The notes under the pieces: generated by a model
What the model was told of the DNA's origin: nothing
What the model saw: only the letters and a program-made list of their open reading frames with translations
Databases searched by the model: none
Shown here: piece by piece, positions 32,741 through 40,202 of the stretch
Layout: each line of letters opens with the position of its first letter
Numbering within the stretch: the stretch's first letter is position 1
Program-made: the position numbers and the translations under genes
Origin: a virus
Reading direction: 5' to 3' (one strand)
DNA: 56,458 nt
Virus record (IMG/VR): IMGVR_UViG_3300027906_002333
Coordinates: 1-56,458 of that record

Positions 32741-33438
32741 TACGGTAACTTCAATCCATCTTTTTCAAAGTAGTCTTTAGCATCTTTAACTAGGTTTTCA
32801 TAGTTAGGATCTGTTTTAATTTTTGCATTAATAGTTTCAACACTTCTCATATCATCAGCACTTGCATTGTCACCTAATAAAATTTTAGCTACTTCGTTTG
32901 GATCTTTAGTTACAGGCTCGTTAGTAATTCTATCTACTAATCCGTTTGTTGGTGACCATTTGTAACCTTGTGCTTTTGCAACAGAGGCTATCATAATCAT
33001 TCTGTGTTGTCCTTTAAATTCACTGTCAGCCGCACCACGTAAAGCAAACTGCATAAATTTAGGATCACCAAACATTAAATCTGTTTGTACAAAGCCATTC
33101 TTAGCATCTCCGTTGATAGGTGTTTTAAAGTGTACACTAATACCTGACTTTGCTATCCAGGCTCTATCATCATCTTTAGGTGCGTTCTTATCTTTCCAGG
33201 CTTTTAACTTTCCTACAAGAGCGTCTTTGTTTACTTTCTCTTTATCTACTGCAACGTCTAAATCACCACTAGTAGGTTTAATACCAGTTGAACCTAGCAT
33301 AAAGTCTACGTGATTAATTCCTGTGATTTTTTCAAGCCATTTAAGTGTAGGCTCTACATCAGCTTGGTTTATTCGTTGAGTTGCCTCAGCACCATCTGGT
33401 CCTTTAAATACGTTACCGCCCTCATTGAGTATCTGCAT
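32740..33438 (-). CDS. Polymerase-beta-fold nucleotidyltransferase
   Basis: A 232-residue protein with LGSTGIKPTSGDLDVAVD (GS-x-DxD) and a third Asp in FVQTDLMFGDP, the catalytic set of minimal nucleotidyltransferases. The substrate could be a nucleic-acid end, tRNA or protein. The ATG at 33438 (preceded by GGACGAGGG) is chosen over an upstream TTG. The N-terminus MQILNEGGN resembles a cleavable head-targeting peptide. It is coupled to the ligase-like gene by a one-base overlap. Confidence 0.7.
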   Translation of the reverse strand: MQILNEGGNVFKGPDGAEATQRINQADVEPTLKWLEKITGINHVDFMLGSTGIKPTSGDLDVAVDKEKVNKDALVGKLKAWKDKNAPKDDDRAWIAKSGISVHFKTPINGDAKNGFVQTDLMFGDPKFMQFALRGAADSEFKGQHRMIMIASVAKAQGYKWSPTNGLVDRITNEPVTKDPNEVAKILLGDNASADDMRSVETINAKIKTDPNYENLVKDAKDYFEKDGLKLP

Positions 33439-33700
33439 CGCCCTCGTCCTTTTGTTTAGATTCAATTATTTTGTCTATACCACGTTTAAATTTACGAGGA
33501 TCGCCACTTCTAATACTATTGATAAAACGTCTTTCAATCTCTTGTGCAGTTTCTGGATCATAGCTCTCAGTGATCCTATTTAATAAGTTAATAGCACTTT
33601 CAATAATGTTATTTCCAGTAGATTGAATAAGAGCATCATTATTGGTAGTTCTATGAATGCTATTCAATTCTTCTAGTATTGATCTTGTACGTTTTCTCAT
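33422..33700 (-). CDS. Hypothetical helical protein, 92 aa
   Basis: Helical, starting MRKRTRSILEELNSI. It heads the nucleotidyltransferase-ligase-like operon, overlapping the next gene by 17 bases. Late-like ATAAATAC variant (CTAAATAC) and AAGGAA precede it. Function unknown. Confidence 0.6.
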   Translation of the reverse strand: MRKRTRSILEELNSIHRTTNNDALIQSTGNNIIESAINLLNRITESYDPETAQEIERRFINSIRSGDPRKFKRGIDKIIESKQKDEGDADTQ

Positions 33701-33760
33701 GGCTTTTCGTTCCTTATACTGTATTTAGTGTTATCAAAATAAAAATAACTAACAAACCGG

Positions 33761-33789
33761 TTGACGTAGCTACTAGTATATAGTAATAT
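33761..33789 (+). promoter_or_regulatory. Sigma70-type promoter for tRNA-Gly-Met-Cys
   Basis: TTGACG, 17-base spacer, TAATAT on the plus strand, 21 bases before tRNA-Gly. Confidence 0.7.
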
Positions 33790-33809
33790 AAGTAGTATTA
33801 GACCTAAAA

Positions 33810-33883
33810 GCGGGTGTAGTATAATGGTATTATGACAGCCTTCCAAGCTGATGATAGGGGTTCGATTCCCCTCACCCGCTCCA
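33810..33883 (+). tRNA. tRNA-Gly(UCC)
   Basis: 74 bases with encoded CCA. The acceptor GCGGGTG pairs with CACCCGC; the loop gives anticodon UCC. Confidence 0.92.
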
Positions 33884-33891
33884 TATCCTTT

Positions 33892-33968
33892 GGCAGAGTA
33901 GCTCAGGTGGTTAGAGCACCGGACTCATAAGCCGGGGGTCGCAGGTTCGAATCCTGCCTCTGCTACCA
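33892..33968 (+). tRNA. tRNA-Met(CAU)
   Basis: 77 bases with encoded CCA. Loop CTCATAA gives anticodon CAU. The CCGGA/GCCGG anticodon stem has an A-G mismatch at 31-39. The acceptor stem begins with a G-U pair, as in elongator rather than initiator tRNA. Confidence 0.85.
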
Positions 33969-33970
33969 AT

Positions 33971-34044
33971 GTTACCGTGACAGAGTGGTTATGTAGAGGA
34001 TTGCAAATCCTTGTACGGTGGTTCGATTCCGCCCGGTAACTCCA
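33971..34044 (+). tRNA. tRNA-Cys(GCA)
   Basis: 74 bases with encoded CCA. Loop TTGCAAA gives anticodon GCA; acceptor GTTACCG pairs with CGGTAAC. Confidence 0.92.
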
Positions 34045-34123
34045 TATAACTTTAAGTTATATTACCTCTTGAAAAATATTATGTGTGCAGATAAATATAC
34101 TTGCACAAAGGGGGCAAGAGTAT

Positions 34124-34609
34124 ATGGGAAAATTTAATAATAAAATTATGGCAGAGTTCAATCCGCCTAGAAAATGGGTGTTAGGTCGTGACTTGTCATA
34201 CACTACAAAGGACCTTACAGTAGACGAAATCAAATCACTACAAGATGTTGGTGTTAAAGTTAAACGTGAAACTAATAAAACTGAAACTATTACAGTTAAA
34301 ACAGGTTTTGTTACAGATTTAGCTTCTGTGCCAAGAGCTATGTGGGCCTTTATTGCTCCATTTGACGTAGCAAGAGCGGCAATTATACATGACTTATTAT
34401 ATAAAACAATAAGACAGTATCGTTGGAAACTTAAAGATAAAGAAGATGCAGACTTAATAGCAAGAGCAAAGAAAGCCTCAGATAGAGTTTTTCATTTAGC
34501 TATGCTTGATGCAGATCCTAAAGTAGCAGGATGGAAAATTTACTCATCTTGGAAAGCGGTAGATTTATTTGGGAATAGCTCAATAGTACCTAACAAAGAT
34601 AATATTTAA
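34124..34609 (+). CDS. DUF1353-family protein
   Basis: A 161-residue protein with FVTDLASVPRAMWAFIAPFDVARAAIIHDLLY, the DUF1353 signature (a conserved T-D-x-A-S-x-P then H-D-x-L-Y). DUF1353 proteins are common in phages and of unknown function. The start at 34124 follows AAAGGGGG; an in-frame ATG at 34085 lacks a site. Confidence 0.8.
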   Translation: MGKFNNKIMAEFNPPRKWVLGRDLSYTTKDLTVDEIKSLQDVGVKVKRETNKTETITVKTGFVTDLASVPRAMWAFIAPFDVARAAIIHDLLYKTIRQYRWKLKDKEDADLIARAKKASDRVFHLAMLDADPKVAGWKIYSSWKAVDLFGNSSIVPNKDNI

Positions 34610-34633
34610 CTTTTAACCACAAGAGGTTCAGTA

Positions 34634-34906
34634 GTGAATGTTTGGTTGGTATTTTATTTCTTGATTAATGGCGTTTGGACCCCGGGTGACTTTGCTCAAC
34701 CAGATGGATGGTCGAGCATGAAGTATGAGTCATTTGAAAAGTGCGAAGAACGTAAAGTATTTGCACAAGAGAATTTTATTCCAACTTTAGAAAAAGAAAT
34801 GCAAGGACTAGTTAAAGTTACTTGTCAAACTAATGATCCTAAAATCTTTTGGAAACGTAAAGTACAAATCCCCCAGTTACCTGCAAGTCTTACCAATTCA
34901 GAATAG
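34634..34906 (+). CDS. Secreted two-cysteine small protein, 90 aa
   Basis: Hydrophobic start (NVWLVFYFLINGVW), then YESFEKCEERKVFAQENF and VTCQTNDPKIFW. Same family pattern as the 11277, 34890 and 51834 genes. Probably exported; function unknown. Confidence 0.6.
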   Translation: MNVWLVFYFLINGVWTPGDFAQPDGWSSMKYESFEKCEERKVFAQENFIPTLEKEMQGLVKVTCQTNDPKIFWKRKVQIPQLPASLTNSE

Positions 34907-35078
34907 CAAACTTTTGTTTGTTCCAATGTTCTTCAGTAAAGCAACCAAAGGCCTTATGATTAGGTTGTAGTTGCTCTGCTATTTTTTTTCCTGTATCACA
35001 ATCTTCTACTGAACCTATTATAACAGGGTTCTCGTAGTTATATGATAACCAAACGATAACAATAAATTTACTTAACAT
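34890..35078 (-). CDS. Secreted two-cysteine small protein, 62 aa
   Basis: Reads LSKFIVIVWLSY then IGSVEDCDTGKKIAEQLQP and FGCFTEEHW. Same pattern as the converging 34634 gene, whose 3' end it overlaps. It overlaps the upstream 52-aa gene by 11 bases. Confidence 0.6.
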   Translation of the reverse strand: MLSKFIVIVWLSYNYENPVIIGSVEDCDTGKKIAEQLQPNHKAFGCFTEEHWNKQKFAILNW

Positions 35079-35226
35079 TTGGAAAAGGTGCTACAGGTTT
35101 AGGTGCGACAACAACTTGTTCATTGTCTTGACCGTCAAAGGATTCAGCTAACCAGTCGTGTATCTCTACAAATATATTATATGCTAACCAGCCGAATATA
35201 ACTAATTCTAAACTATAAAGTTTCAT
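35068..35226 (-). CDS. Small membrane-anchored protein, 52 aa
   Basis: One hydrophobic helix (YSLELVIFGWLAYNIFVEI) then a soluble tail with VVVAPKPVAPFP. It lies just after the terminator at 35243-35277, so it would need readthrough or another start. Confidence 0.55.
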   Translation of the reverse strand: MKLYSLELVIFGWLAYNIFVEIHDWLAESFDGQDNEQVVVAPKPVAPFPNVK

Positions 35227-35242
35227 TTTATACGCCTTTCAT

Positions 35243-35277
35243 AAAAAAAGGAGCCTTCCCTATTGTGGGTTGGCTCC
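35243..35277 (-). terminator. Strong Rho-independent terminator downstream of pqqA
   Basis: GGAGCC/GGCTCC with inner CCC/GGG and loop ACAATA, followed by T7 on the minus strand. It sits only about 10-40 bases after a sigma70-type promoter (35292-35320). Confidence 0.85.
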
Positions 35278-35291
35278 GAGTTAATATTATA

Positions 35292-35320
35292 ATAATACTA
35301 TCAATGTATTATAATGTCAA
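35292..35320 (-). promoter_or_regulatory. Sigma70-type promoter immediately before a terminator
   Basis: TTGACA, 17-base spacer, TATTAT on the minus strand, starting right after the pqqA stop. The predicted transcript would be about 50 bases unless the terminator is read through. Confidence 0.6.
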
Positions 35321-35321
35321 C

Positions 35322-35399
35322 CTATATTTCAGCACAGGCATAAGAATTAATTTCTAATCCAATACATACCTCTACGATTTGTGGAGTGTTCCATTGCAT
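35322..35399 (-). CDS. pqqA: PqqA, pyrroloquinoline quinone precursor peptide
   Basis: A 25-residue peptide reading MQWNTPQIVEVCIGLEI followed by NSYACAEI. It has the PqqA arrangement: N-terminal aromatic/basic leader, then Gly-x-Glu-x-x-x-Tyr (Glu16, Tyr20), the two residues cross-linked to make PQQ. It resembles alphaproteobacterial PqqA more than enteric forms. GGAG lies seven bases before the ATG. No other pqq gene is visible, so host enzymes would have to process it. Confidence 0.8.
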   Translation of the reverse strand: MQWNTPQIVEVCIGLEINSYACAEI

Positions 35400-35541
35400 C
35401 GTATGTCTCCAAGTTAGAAGTTACGTGCCGGTTGTCTAACGACCGCGGTCCACAGTACAATAAATGTACTAATAATATATATCTTTTTTAAAATGAACGT
35501 CTTATGAACAGAAAGGATATATACTATACAGGAGAAGAAAA

Positions 35542-36147
35542 ATAGTTTTTGCACATTTATCAACTGTTGCGTTTCTAATTCTTGGCTTTGCATTTGTACG
35601 TATGATGACAAGCATAACAAGTTTAATAGCAATCAATAACAGCACTAATAATGAGAAGGTCACTTTTTACTGGCCACATACATTGTTCTGCTTTATAACA
35701 ATATTCACGATGATACTATTCTGGTGGACAGCAACACCACTTCAAGATGTAAACTTCTATCCTGATAGCAACTGGAATCTATTCACATACATATTATTTC
35801 TTGCAGTTCCAATGCTTATGTTTCTTATAGCAGAAGTAAGTATACCATATAATCACGATAATAAAAGTGTTAATCTACAAGACCATTACTATCAATATCA
35901 CAAGGTAATACTAGGACTTGCTTGGGTATTACAAATATTCTTAATAGCTAACTTCTTTGTATTTTATAACGAAGGTGATATAATAAGTGCTAAAGTAATA
36001 GGTCGTGTTGCTATGTTAATAATAATGTTACCTATGGTGCTATCTCCTAATAAACAGATACACAAAATAGGAATGAGTATATTCTTTGTAGGATTTGTAT
36101 ATACTATACTAAAGTATCACGTCTTTACGGCTTTAGCCACTTCTTAG
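35542..36147 (+). CDS. Four- to six-helix membrane protein, possible AUA start
   Basis: A membrane protein with several hydrophobic segments (TLFCFITIFTMILFWW, ILFLAVPMLMFLI, VILGLAWVLQIFLIANFFV, VAMLIIMLPMVL). The first ATG is 35602, but it has no ribosome site. The frame extends upstream as a hydrophobic stretch (VFAHLSTVAFLILGFAF) to ATA at 35542, with GGAG seven bases before it, matching the bS21 start context. Function unknown. Confidence 0.6.
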   Translation: MVFAHLSTVAFLILGFAFVRMMTSITSLIAINNSTNNEKVTFYWPHTLFCFITIFTMILFWWTATPLQDVNFYPDSNWNLFTYILFLAVPMLMFLIAEVSIPYNHDNKSVNLQDHYYQYHKVILGLAWVLQIFLIANFFVFYNEGDIISAKVIGRVAMLIIMLPMVLSPNKQIHKIGMSIFFVGFVYTILKYHVFTALATS

Positions 36148-36373
36148 ATAGTTCGTACCAATACTGTCCACCTTCACGTAAAGCTTCGTTGTCTTTACGT
36201 AACTTTTCCATTCGACGCATTATAACATCGTGCTGGAATTGTGATAAAGTTTTGTTAGTGGATTGTAGTTTTTCTAAACGTGATAGCACATCGTCAATCG
36301 AGGGACAGGTTATATCAGGAACCTTAGGAGCCTTCCGCTTAATCTTTTGCCATACCTTTTTTTCGAGTGCCAT
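36125..36373 (-). CDS. Hypothetical coiled-coil protein, 82 aa
   Basis: A basic N-terminus (KKVWQKIKRKAPKVP) then a helical RLEKLQSTNKTLSQFQHDVIMRRMEKLRKDNEAL. It converges on and overlaps the end of the plus-strand membrane gene by 23 bases. Function unknown. Confidence 0.6.
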   Translation of the reverse strand: MALEKKVWQKIKRKAPKVPDITCPSIDDVLSRLEKLQSTNKTLSQFQHDVIMRRMEKLRKDNEALREGGQYWYELSKKWLKP

Positions 36374-36415
36374 TAATATTATTTAAAGGCTTACTTCGCC
36401 AAGTTAAAAAGTAAT

Positions 36416-37378
36416 TTAATGAAGTCCGTTTGGAACTATTATATAATGTATTGCTAAAACTATTCCTACTGATGCACCTAAGCCAATCATCATCTTAAAG
36501 AAGTCTTTTGCAATAAAAGGAAACACACCTTTGAACTTTGTTTTGTCTGTAAATGTAGCAATAGCAAGTTCACGTCCTGTTAACAATCCTACAAAGACCC
36601 AAGTAGTTGACATAGGTATATCGTTAATCTCTTTAAAGAATAAAAGTATTACAAAGTAAAACAAGTCTATAAGACAAGCACTTCTAACATATCTTGTATT
36701 ATGTTTCTCTATGACTATCTGTTGTATCTTACCGCCACGTTCCCTAAACATATAACCTAGCCCTAGTACAAATATTAATGATACCATTATCATCATATCT
36801 ATAGGAACTTGTCTAGGTAGGTAAACTGCTATGTTGGCCATGTCATGACTTAACCAAGTCCACCACAATACTCCTGTGGTAATCCATTGTCCTACTCGCC
36901 AATATGCTTTATGACTTTCTTTAACTGAAGCAGACTCGTCCATCACTTTAGTAATACCGTACCATATAGCATAAGCTGATACACCTGCTACTGCATAACC
37001 CATCATGCTTTTCATAAGCATCTTCTCTAATACAAATGTACTAGCGAAAGCACTTAATACTAAAAATGATGTACTTACTGGAACACCTAGTCTTGTTAAT
37101 ATTAATAGTAGTCCTGGAGCGGCCGCATGATACCATTGTATTTCCTGCCACGGTATCCTGTTCAGTCGTCCATATGAAATATCCCCTCCATTAGTATACC
37201 AACCATACCATAGAGCCCATAGCAGGACAGCACTTGCGGCTCCCCACATGATCTTCCAGTCATATCGTTCATGGTTGGATGCAATCCACGTACCAAGGGT
37301 CTGTACGGAATCGTTTGCAATGACAGAGTAGGCCGCGAATAAAAAGCCTATTGCCATCCATAATGTTAATACTTCCAC
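36416..37378 (-). CDS. PiT-family inorganic phosphate permease
   Basis: A 320-residue membrane protein with PiT motifs: IANDSVQTLGT, GVPVSTSFLVL, SHDMANIAVYLPR and PMSTTWVF, which correspond to the paired GANDVAN-type and PVSTTH-type signatures. It imports phosphate with a cation. Somewhat short for PiT (bacterial ones 330-500). Extra phosphate import fits phage nucleotide demand in oligotrophic seas. Confidence 0.88.
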   Translation of the reverse strand: MEVLTLWMAIGFLFAAYSVIANDSVQTLGTWIASNHERYDWKIMWGAASAVLLWALWYGWYTNGGDISYGRLNRIPWQEIQWYHAAAPGLLLILTRLGVPVSTSFLVLSAFASTFVLEKMLMKSMMGYAVAGVSAYAIWYGITKVMDESASVKESHKAYWRVGQWITTGVLWWTWLSHDMANIAVYLPRQVPIDMMIMVSLIFVLGLGYMFRERGGKIQQIVIEKHNTRYVRSACLIDLFYFVILLFFKEINDIPMSTTWVFVGLLTGRELAIATFTDKTKFKGVFPFIAKDFFKMMIGLGASVGIVLAIHYIIVPNGLH

Positions 37379-37566
37379 ATATACTCCTGTCTGAAGTTCG
37401 TATTCAAATATTAAGTTACACTCTTATTTACTTAAAGTCAAGAAAAGTTTTGTTACAGTTTGATTAAGATTTTGCCAAAAGGTCATTAGTTACAAATTTG
37501 CAATTCAGAGTTGCAAAAAAAGTGTAGCTTATTTGCTCAACTAACGCACAGATTTTATACGCAGAT

Positions 37567-37574
37567 TATAAATA
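37567..37574 (+). promoter_or_regulatory. T4-type late promoter before the hairpin leader
   Basis: Exact TATAAATA on the plus strand, about 65 bases before the first hairpin of the 37640-37728 array. Confidence 0.65.
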
Positions 37575-37639
37575 GCTATGTCGACGCAAGAGCTTTTCTA
37601 GTTTTTCCGATGACACACATACACACTGGGATTGACCAG

Positions 37640-37728
37640 GGAGTTGAGAGCACTCCTTAAATAGCAATTGACGATGTCCAAAGGACATTGACGATGGAAA
37701 AGACCATTGACGCCCTGAAAAGACAGGG
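37640..37728 (+). ncRNA. Tandem hairpin array with TTGACG spacers (regulatory RNA or leader)
   Basis: Four consecutive hairpins between a late promoter and the 37771 gene: GGAGT/ACTCC (37640-37656), ATGTCC-AAA-GGACAT (37674-37688), ATGG-AAAAGA-CCAT (37692-37709 with extensions) and CCCTG-AAAAGA-CAGGG (37713-37728). The last three are each preceded by TTGACG (37668, 37688, 37707), making a roughly 20-base repeat with changed stems but conserved loops. No T-run follows. The region 37379-37639 shows no gene. Confidence 0.55.
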
Positions 37729-37770
37729 GGTATTGCTTTCCTTAAGCATCCATGATATAGGAGAAATAAA

Positions 37771-37971
37771 ATGTCACACTTTTGGAGTGGCCTTGTGTCT
37801 TGGATGAATCACAAGTCTGCAAGTAATAGACGAAGTGAAGAGTTTGAGAAATGGGCCAAAACTGAATATAAGAACGATTGGTACTATGCATATAATCATA
37901 TGTTAGCCACCAATGGTAAACCACCCAAAACTACACTTAAACTTAGAGAGGACTATGAAAAATGCTTATAA
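37771..37971 (+). CDS. Hypothetical protein, 66 aa
   Basis: Not recognised. Reads SHFWSGLVSWMNHKSASNRRSEEFEKWAKTEY, aromatic-rich and basic. AGGAG precedes it, downstream of the hairpin array. Overlaps the next gene by 10 bases. Confidence 0.65.
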   Translation: MSHFWSGLVSWMNHKSASNRRSEEFEKWAKTEYKNDWYYAYNHMLATNGKPPKTTLKLREDYEKCL

Positions 37972-38213
37972 TTAGACGTATAGTAAACTTTTGTGAGATA
38001 GTAGGCTACGCCAGAGCGGCTAGTGAATTATCACGCCAAGGGTTTCATGATGAAGCTAAACACTTATTACTTAAGAAACTTGAGCTTCAAACTAAAAAAG
38101 AAACAGCGATTGTACGTTTAGAGAAGTTAAAAGCTATTAAGCGAAGTTATGATCCTTCAAAACATTATCTGAGAGGCAAACAAGTTGCTTTTTGGAAGGG
38201 AAAGGCGGCGTAA
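37962..38213 (+). CDS. Hypothetical basic protein, 83 aa
   Basis: Not recognised. Helical: IVGYARAASELSRQGFHDEAKHLLLKK then a Lys/Arg/Trp tail. Coupled to the 66-aa gene. Confidence 0.65.
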   Translation: MLIIRRIVNFCEIVGYARAASELSRQGFHDEAKHLLLKKLELQTKKETAIVRLEKLKAIKRSYDPSKHYLRGKQVAFWKGKAA

Positions 38214-38214
38214 T

Positions 38215-38268
38215 ATGTGGCCTTATACTAACGAAGAAGCCGAATGGCTATCAGGTAAGAAAAAATAA
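38215..38268 (+). CDS. Tiny acidic/basic peptide, 17 aa
   Basis: Reads MWPYTNEEAEWLSGKKK, starting one base after the previous stop and ending before a terminator. Similar short Trp-Pro-Tyr/Phe peptides occur in marine microbes and phages, which supports it as real. Confidence 0.5.
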   Translation: MWPYTNEEAEWLSGKKK

Positions 38269-38290
38269 ATTTATTTGTGTAAATTGAATA

Positions 38291-38321
38291 TAGGGCAGTA
38301 GAAATACTGCCCTATTTTTTT
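38291..38321 (+). terminator. Rho-independent terminator of the 37771 operon
   Basis: TAGGGCAGTA/TACTGCCCTA with GAAA loop, then T7. Confidence 0.88.
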
Positions 38322-38328
38322 GATTAGA

Positions 38329-38439
38329 TTATTGTGCTACTTCTGGAGCAGGTTGACCTGTCCACATAGTATATCCGAATATAATTACAACTACTGCAAC
38401 TGCTATCCAGAACTTTTTTGATTTCATCATGTCTTTCAT
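38329..38439 (-). CDS. Small membrane peptide, 36 aa
   Basis: One membrane helix (FWIAVAVVVIIFGYTMW) between a Lys-rich start and a short tail. It lies just downstream of the terminator of the beta-barrel gene. Function unknown. Confidence 0.5.
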   Translation of the reverse strand: MKDMMKSKKFWIAVAVVVIIFGYTMWTGQPAPEVAQ

Positions 38440-38455
38440 GTTTTTCCCCTATAAG

Positions 38456-38486
38456 ATAAAAAAAGGAGCAGTAAAACTACTGCCCC
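38456..38486 (-). terminator. Rho-independent terminator of the beta-barrel gene
   Basis: GGGGCAGTA/TACTGCTCC with a short loop, then a T-run on the minus strand. Confidence 0.8.
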
Positions 38487-38505
38487 TAAATTAATTTAAG
38501 TTAAA

Positions 38506-39111
38506 TTAAAACGATACTGAAAATCCTACTGAAGCTTCAGTGTCTGTGGCGTTCCAATCCTTATCCATCTCTCTGTTAACACTCACTCTGATTGAGCTTG
38601 TTTCACTCAATGAAATTGAAGTTCCAACAGATGCGTATGAATCAGCTTGGTCAAAGTCTCTGTAATCACCTTCAAGTGATTTCCAGTCATAACCTAATTC
38701 AACGAATGGTGTAAGGTTTGTACCCATTGATGTTTCAGCACCAACGAACGGAGATAATCTCAACTCGTCTTTAGCCATTGTGTCACCAGTGGTAAAGTGA
38801 ACGTCACCGCCACCGTATACATTCATACTGCCAATTGTGCCTAAATCTTTTTCGCCACCGGCTGTATATCTGTAATCAGTGTTAGTTCCATCATCGATAT
38901 AAGCAACACCTACGTCAATAGTGTTACCGTTAGTGTGGATTTCAATAACTTGAGCATCATCGGCAAAATCACGAGTCGCTCCAGTACCAATTGAAAGTCC
39001 ATATTTTTCTCCCTCAGCACTCATCGAGTAACCAGTATTATCATAGTTCTTTGATAACGCCGGAAAACTAAACAATGCAAGAGAGAGCATTACAAATAAT
39101 AATTTTTTCAT
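38506..39111 (-). CDS. Secreted outer-membrane beta-barrel protein
   Basis: A 201-residue protein with a signal peptide (KKLLFVMLSLALFSFPALS) and alternating amphipathic strands ending in Phe (SVGFSVSF), the beta-barrel insertion signal. Probably about ten strands. A phage-made outer-membrane barrel could be a porin or block receptors against superinfection. It has its own terminator. Confidence 0.82.
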   Translation of the reverse strand: MKKLLFVMLSLALFSFPALSKNYDNTGYSMSAEGEKYGLSIGTGATRDFADDAQVIEIHTNGNTIDVGVAYIDDGTNTDYRYTAGGEKDLGTIGSMNVYGGGDVHFTTGDTMAKDELRLSPFVGAETSMGTNLTPFVELGYDWKSLEGDYRDFDQADSYASVGTSISLSETSSIRVSVNREMDKDWNATDTEASVGFSVSF

Positions 39112-39273
39112 TATTATATTTCTCCTTAAGTCTTACTTTAATAAATTATATAAGTTATTGTTTGTGAGGATTTCTTGAAAACATCTTCACTACTATTTAG
39201 CCTATATAACATTTCGGCTGTGGCAAGATGGTTATTACCCGCTCGCCACAACCTGTTTTAGATTGTTCTTATA

Positions 39274-39507
39274 TTATTTTTTTGTGTAAATTGAATATAG
39301 AACCCAAACTGCAACTAACCCAACTAAACCTTGTGCTGAGAAACCTGCAATTATTTGTTGAACGTTAGAAATAACGCTAATGTTTGGCCAGAACGGTATG
39401 TTCTGTCCAGAAAATAGAACTTCTAGTACTATTCCTAATGCAAGTAAACTAACACCTACATCAGCTAATGCTGAAGCCCAATTTTTTACTTTAGTTAAGA
39501 TATCCAT
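39274..39507 (-). CDS. Small membrane protein, 77 aa
   Basis: Two hydrophobic stretches (ALADVGVSLLALGIVLEVLF and GLVGLVAVWVLYSIY). GAAAGGAGA precedes it. Similar small proteins are frequent in marine myophages, function unknown. Confidence 0.65.
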   Translation of the reverse strand: MDILTKVKNWASALADVGVSLLALGIVLEVLFSGQNIPFWPNISVISNVQQIIAGFSAQGLVGLVAVWVLYSIYTKK

Positions 39508-39710
39508 ATGGATCTCCTTTCTAACTGTTATACAAATTCACTCTAACGTGAATTCGTGTAATATTTAAATACCAAATTCTCGAAGTAAACTGACCATAAA
39601 TGGTCTAAGGTATCAGTTTTGGTGATCTAAATTGTTGATTTTTATAAATAAAAGTGTTATATTAGTATATAATATAGCAACACACACAAACACAGAAAAA
39701 GGAGACAGCT

Positions 39711-40001
39711 ATGTCAAATCAGAAAGATAATGTATCATCTAAGGTACAATTCAATAAAAACGGATACGAAATAAGAACAGATGTTTTGGAGATGGCCAAA
39801 CAGTTCACAGAATTTGAATTTTCAAACAAGTGGATGGGCTGGGAACAAACAACTAAACGTAACAAGGAGACAGGCCAATTGGAAATTAATGTCAAGATGC
39901 CTGATGTTCCAACAACTGATCAAGTTTTGGAAAATGCGGAGAAGTTTTACAATTTCGTAAACGGTAATCCAAAAGAAGAAACAAGCAACAAGAAAGACTA
40001 A
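39711..40001 (+). CDS. Hypothetical soluble protein, 96 aa
   Basis: Reads GYEIRTDVLEMAKQFTEFEFSNKWMGWEQTTKRN and a Lys/Glu-rich tail. AAGGAG precedes it, downstream of a late-like ATAAATA. Not recognised. The 40002-40148 stretch after it has no supported gene. Confidence 0.65.
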   Translation: MSNQKDNVSSKVQFNKNGYEIRTDVLEMAKQFTEFEFSNKWMGWEQTTKRNKETGQLEINVKMPDVPTTDQVLENAEKFYNFVNGNPKEETSNKKD

Positions 40002-40148
40002 CGAAGAACAAAGGACCAACGGTATATTAGCATAATGACTAAAGAACTTTTATTAACGCCAACGTAGTAAAGACACGTAGGCATACGACTTAAAAAACAG
40101 AATGCAAACCTACTCATAGAGAGGTCTATATATACATATAAAGGCGGG

Positions 40149-40186
40149 AGGCCTGTTTCATTTACTTGGAGCAGGCCTTTAATTTT
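40149..40186 (+). terminator. Rho-independent terminator after the 39711 gene
   Basis: AGGCCTG/CAGGCCT with a 16-base loop then TTAATTTT. Confidence 0.7.
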
Positions 40187-40202
40187 CTATAAGTATTTAA
40201 CT

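Noticed and set aside
35414-35632. 72-aa minus-strand ORF upstream of pqqA
   Set aside because: No ribosome site, mostly opposite the leader and start of the plus-strand membrane gene, no recognisable feature.
40035-40067. 10-codon ORF after the 39711 gene
   Set aside because: No ribosome site; too short to support.
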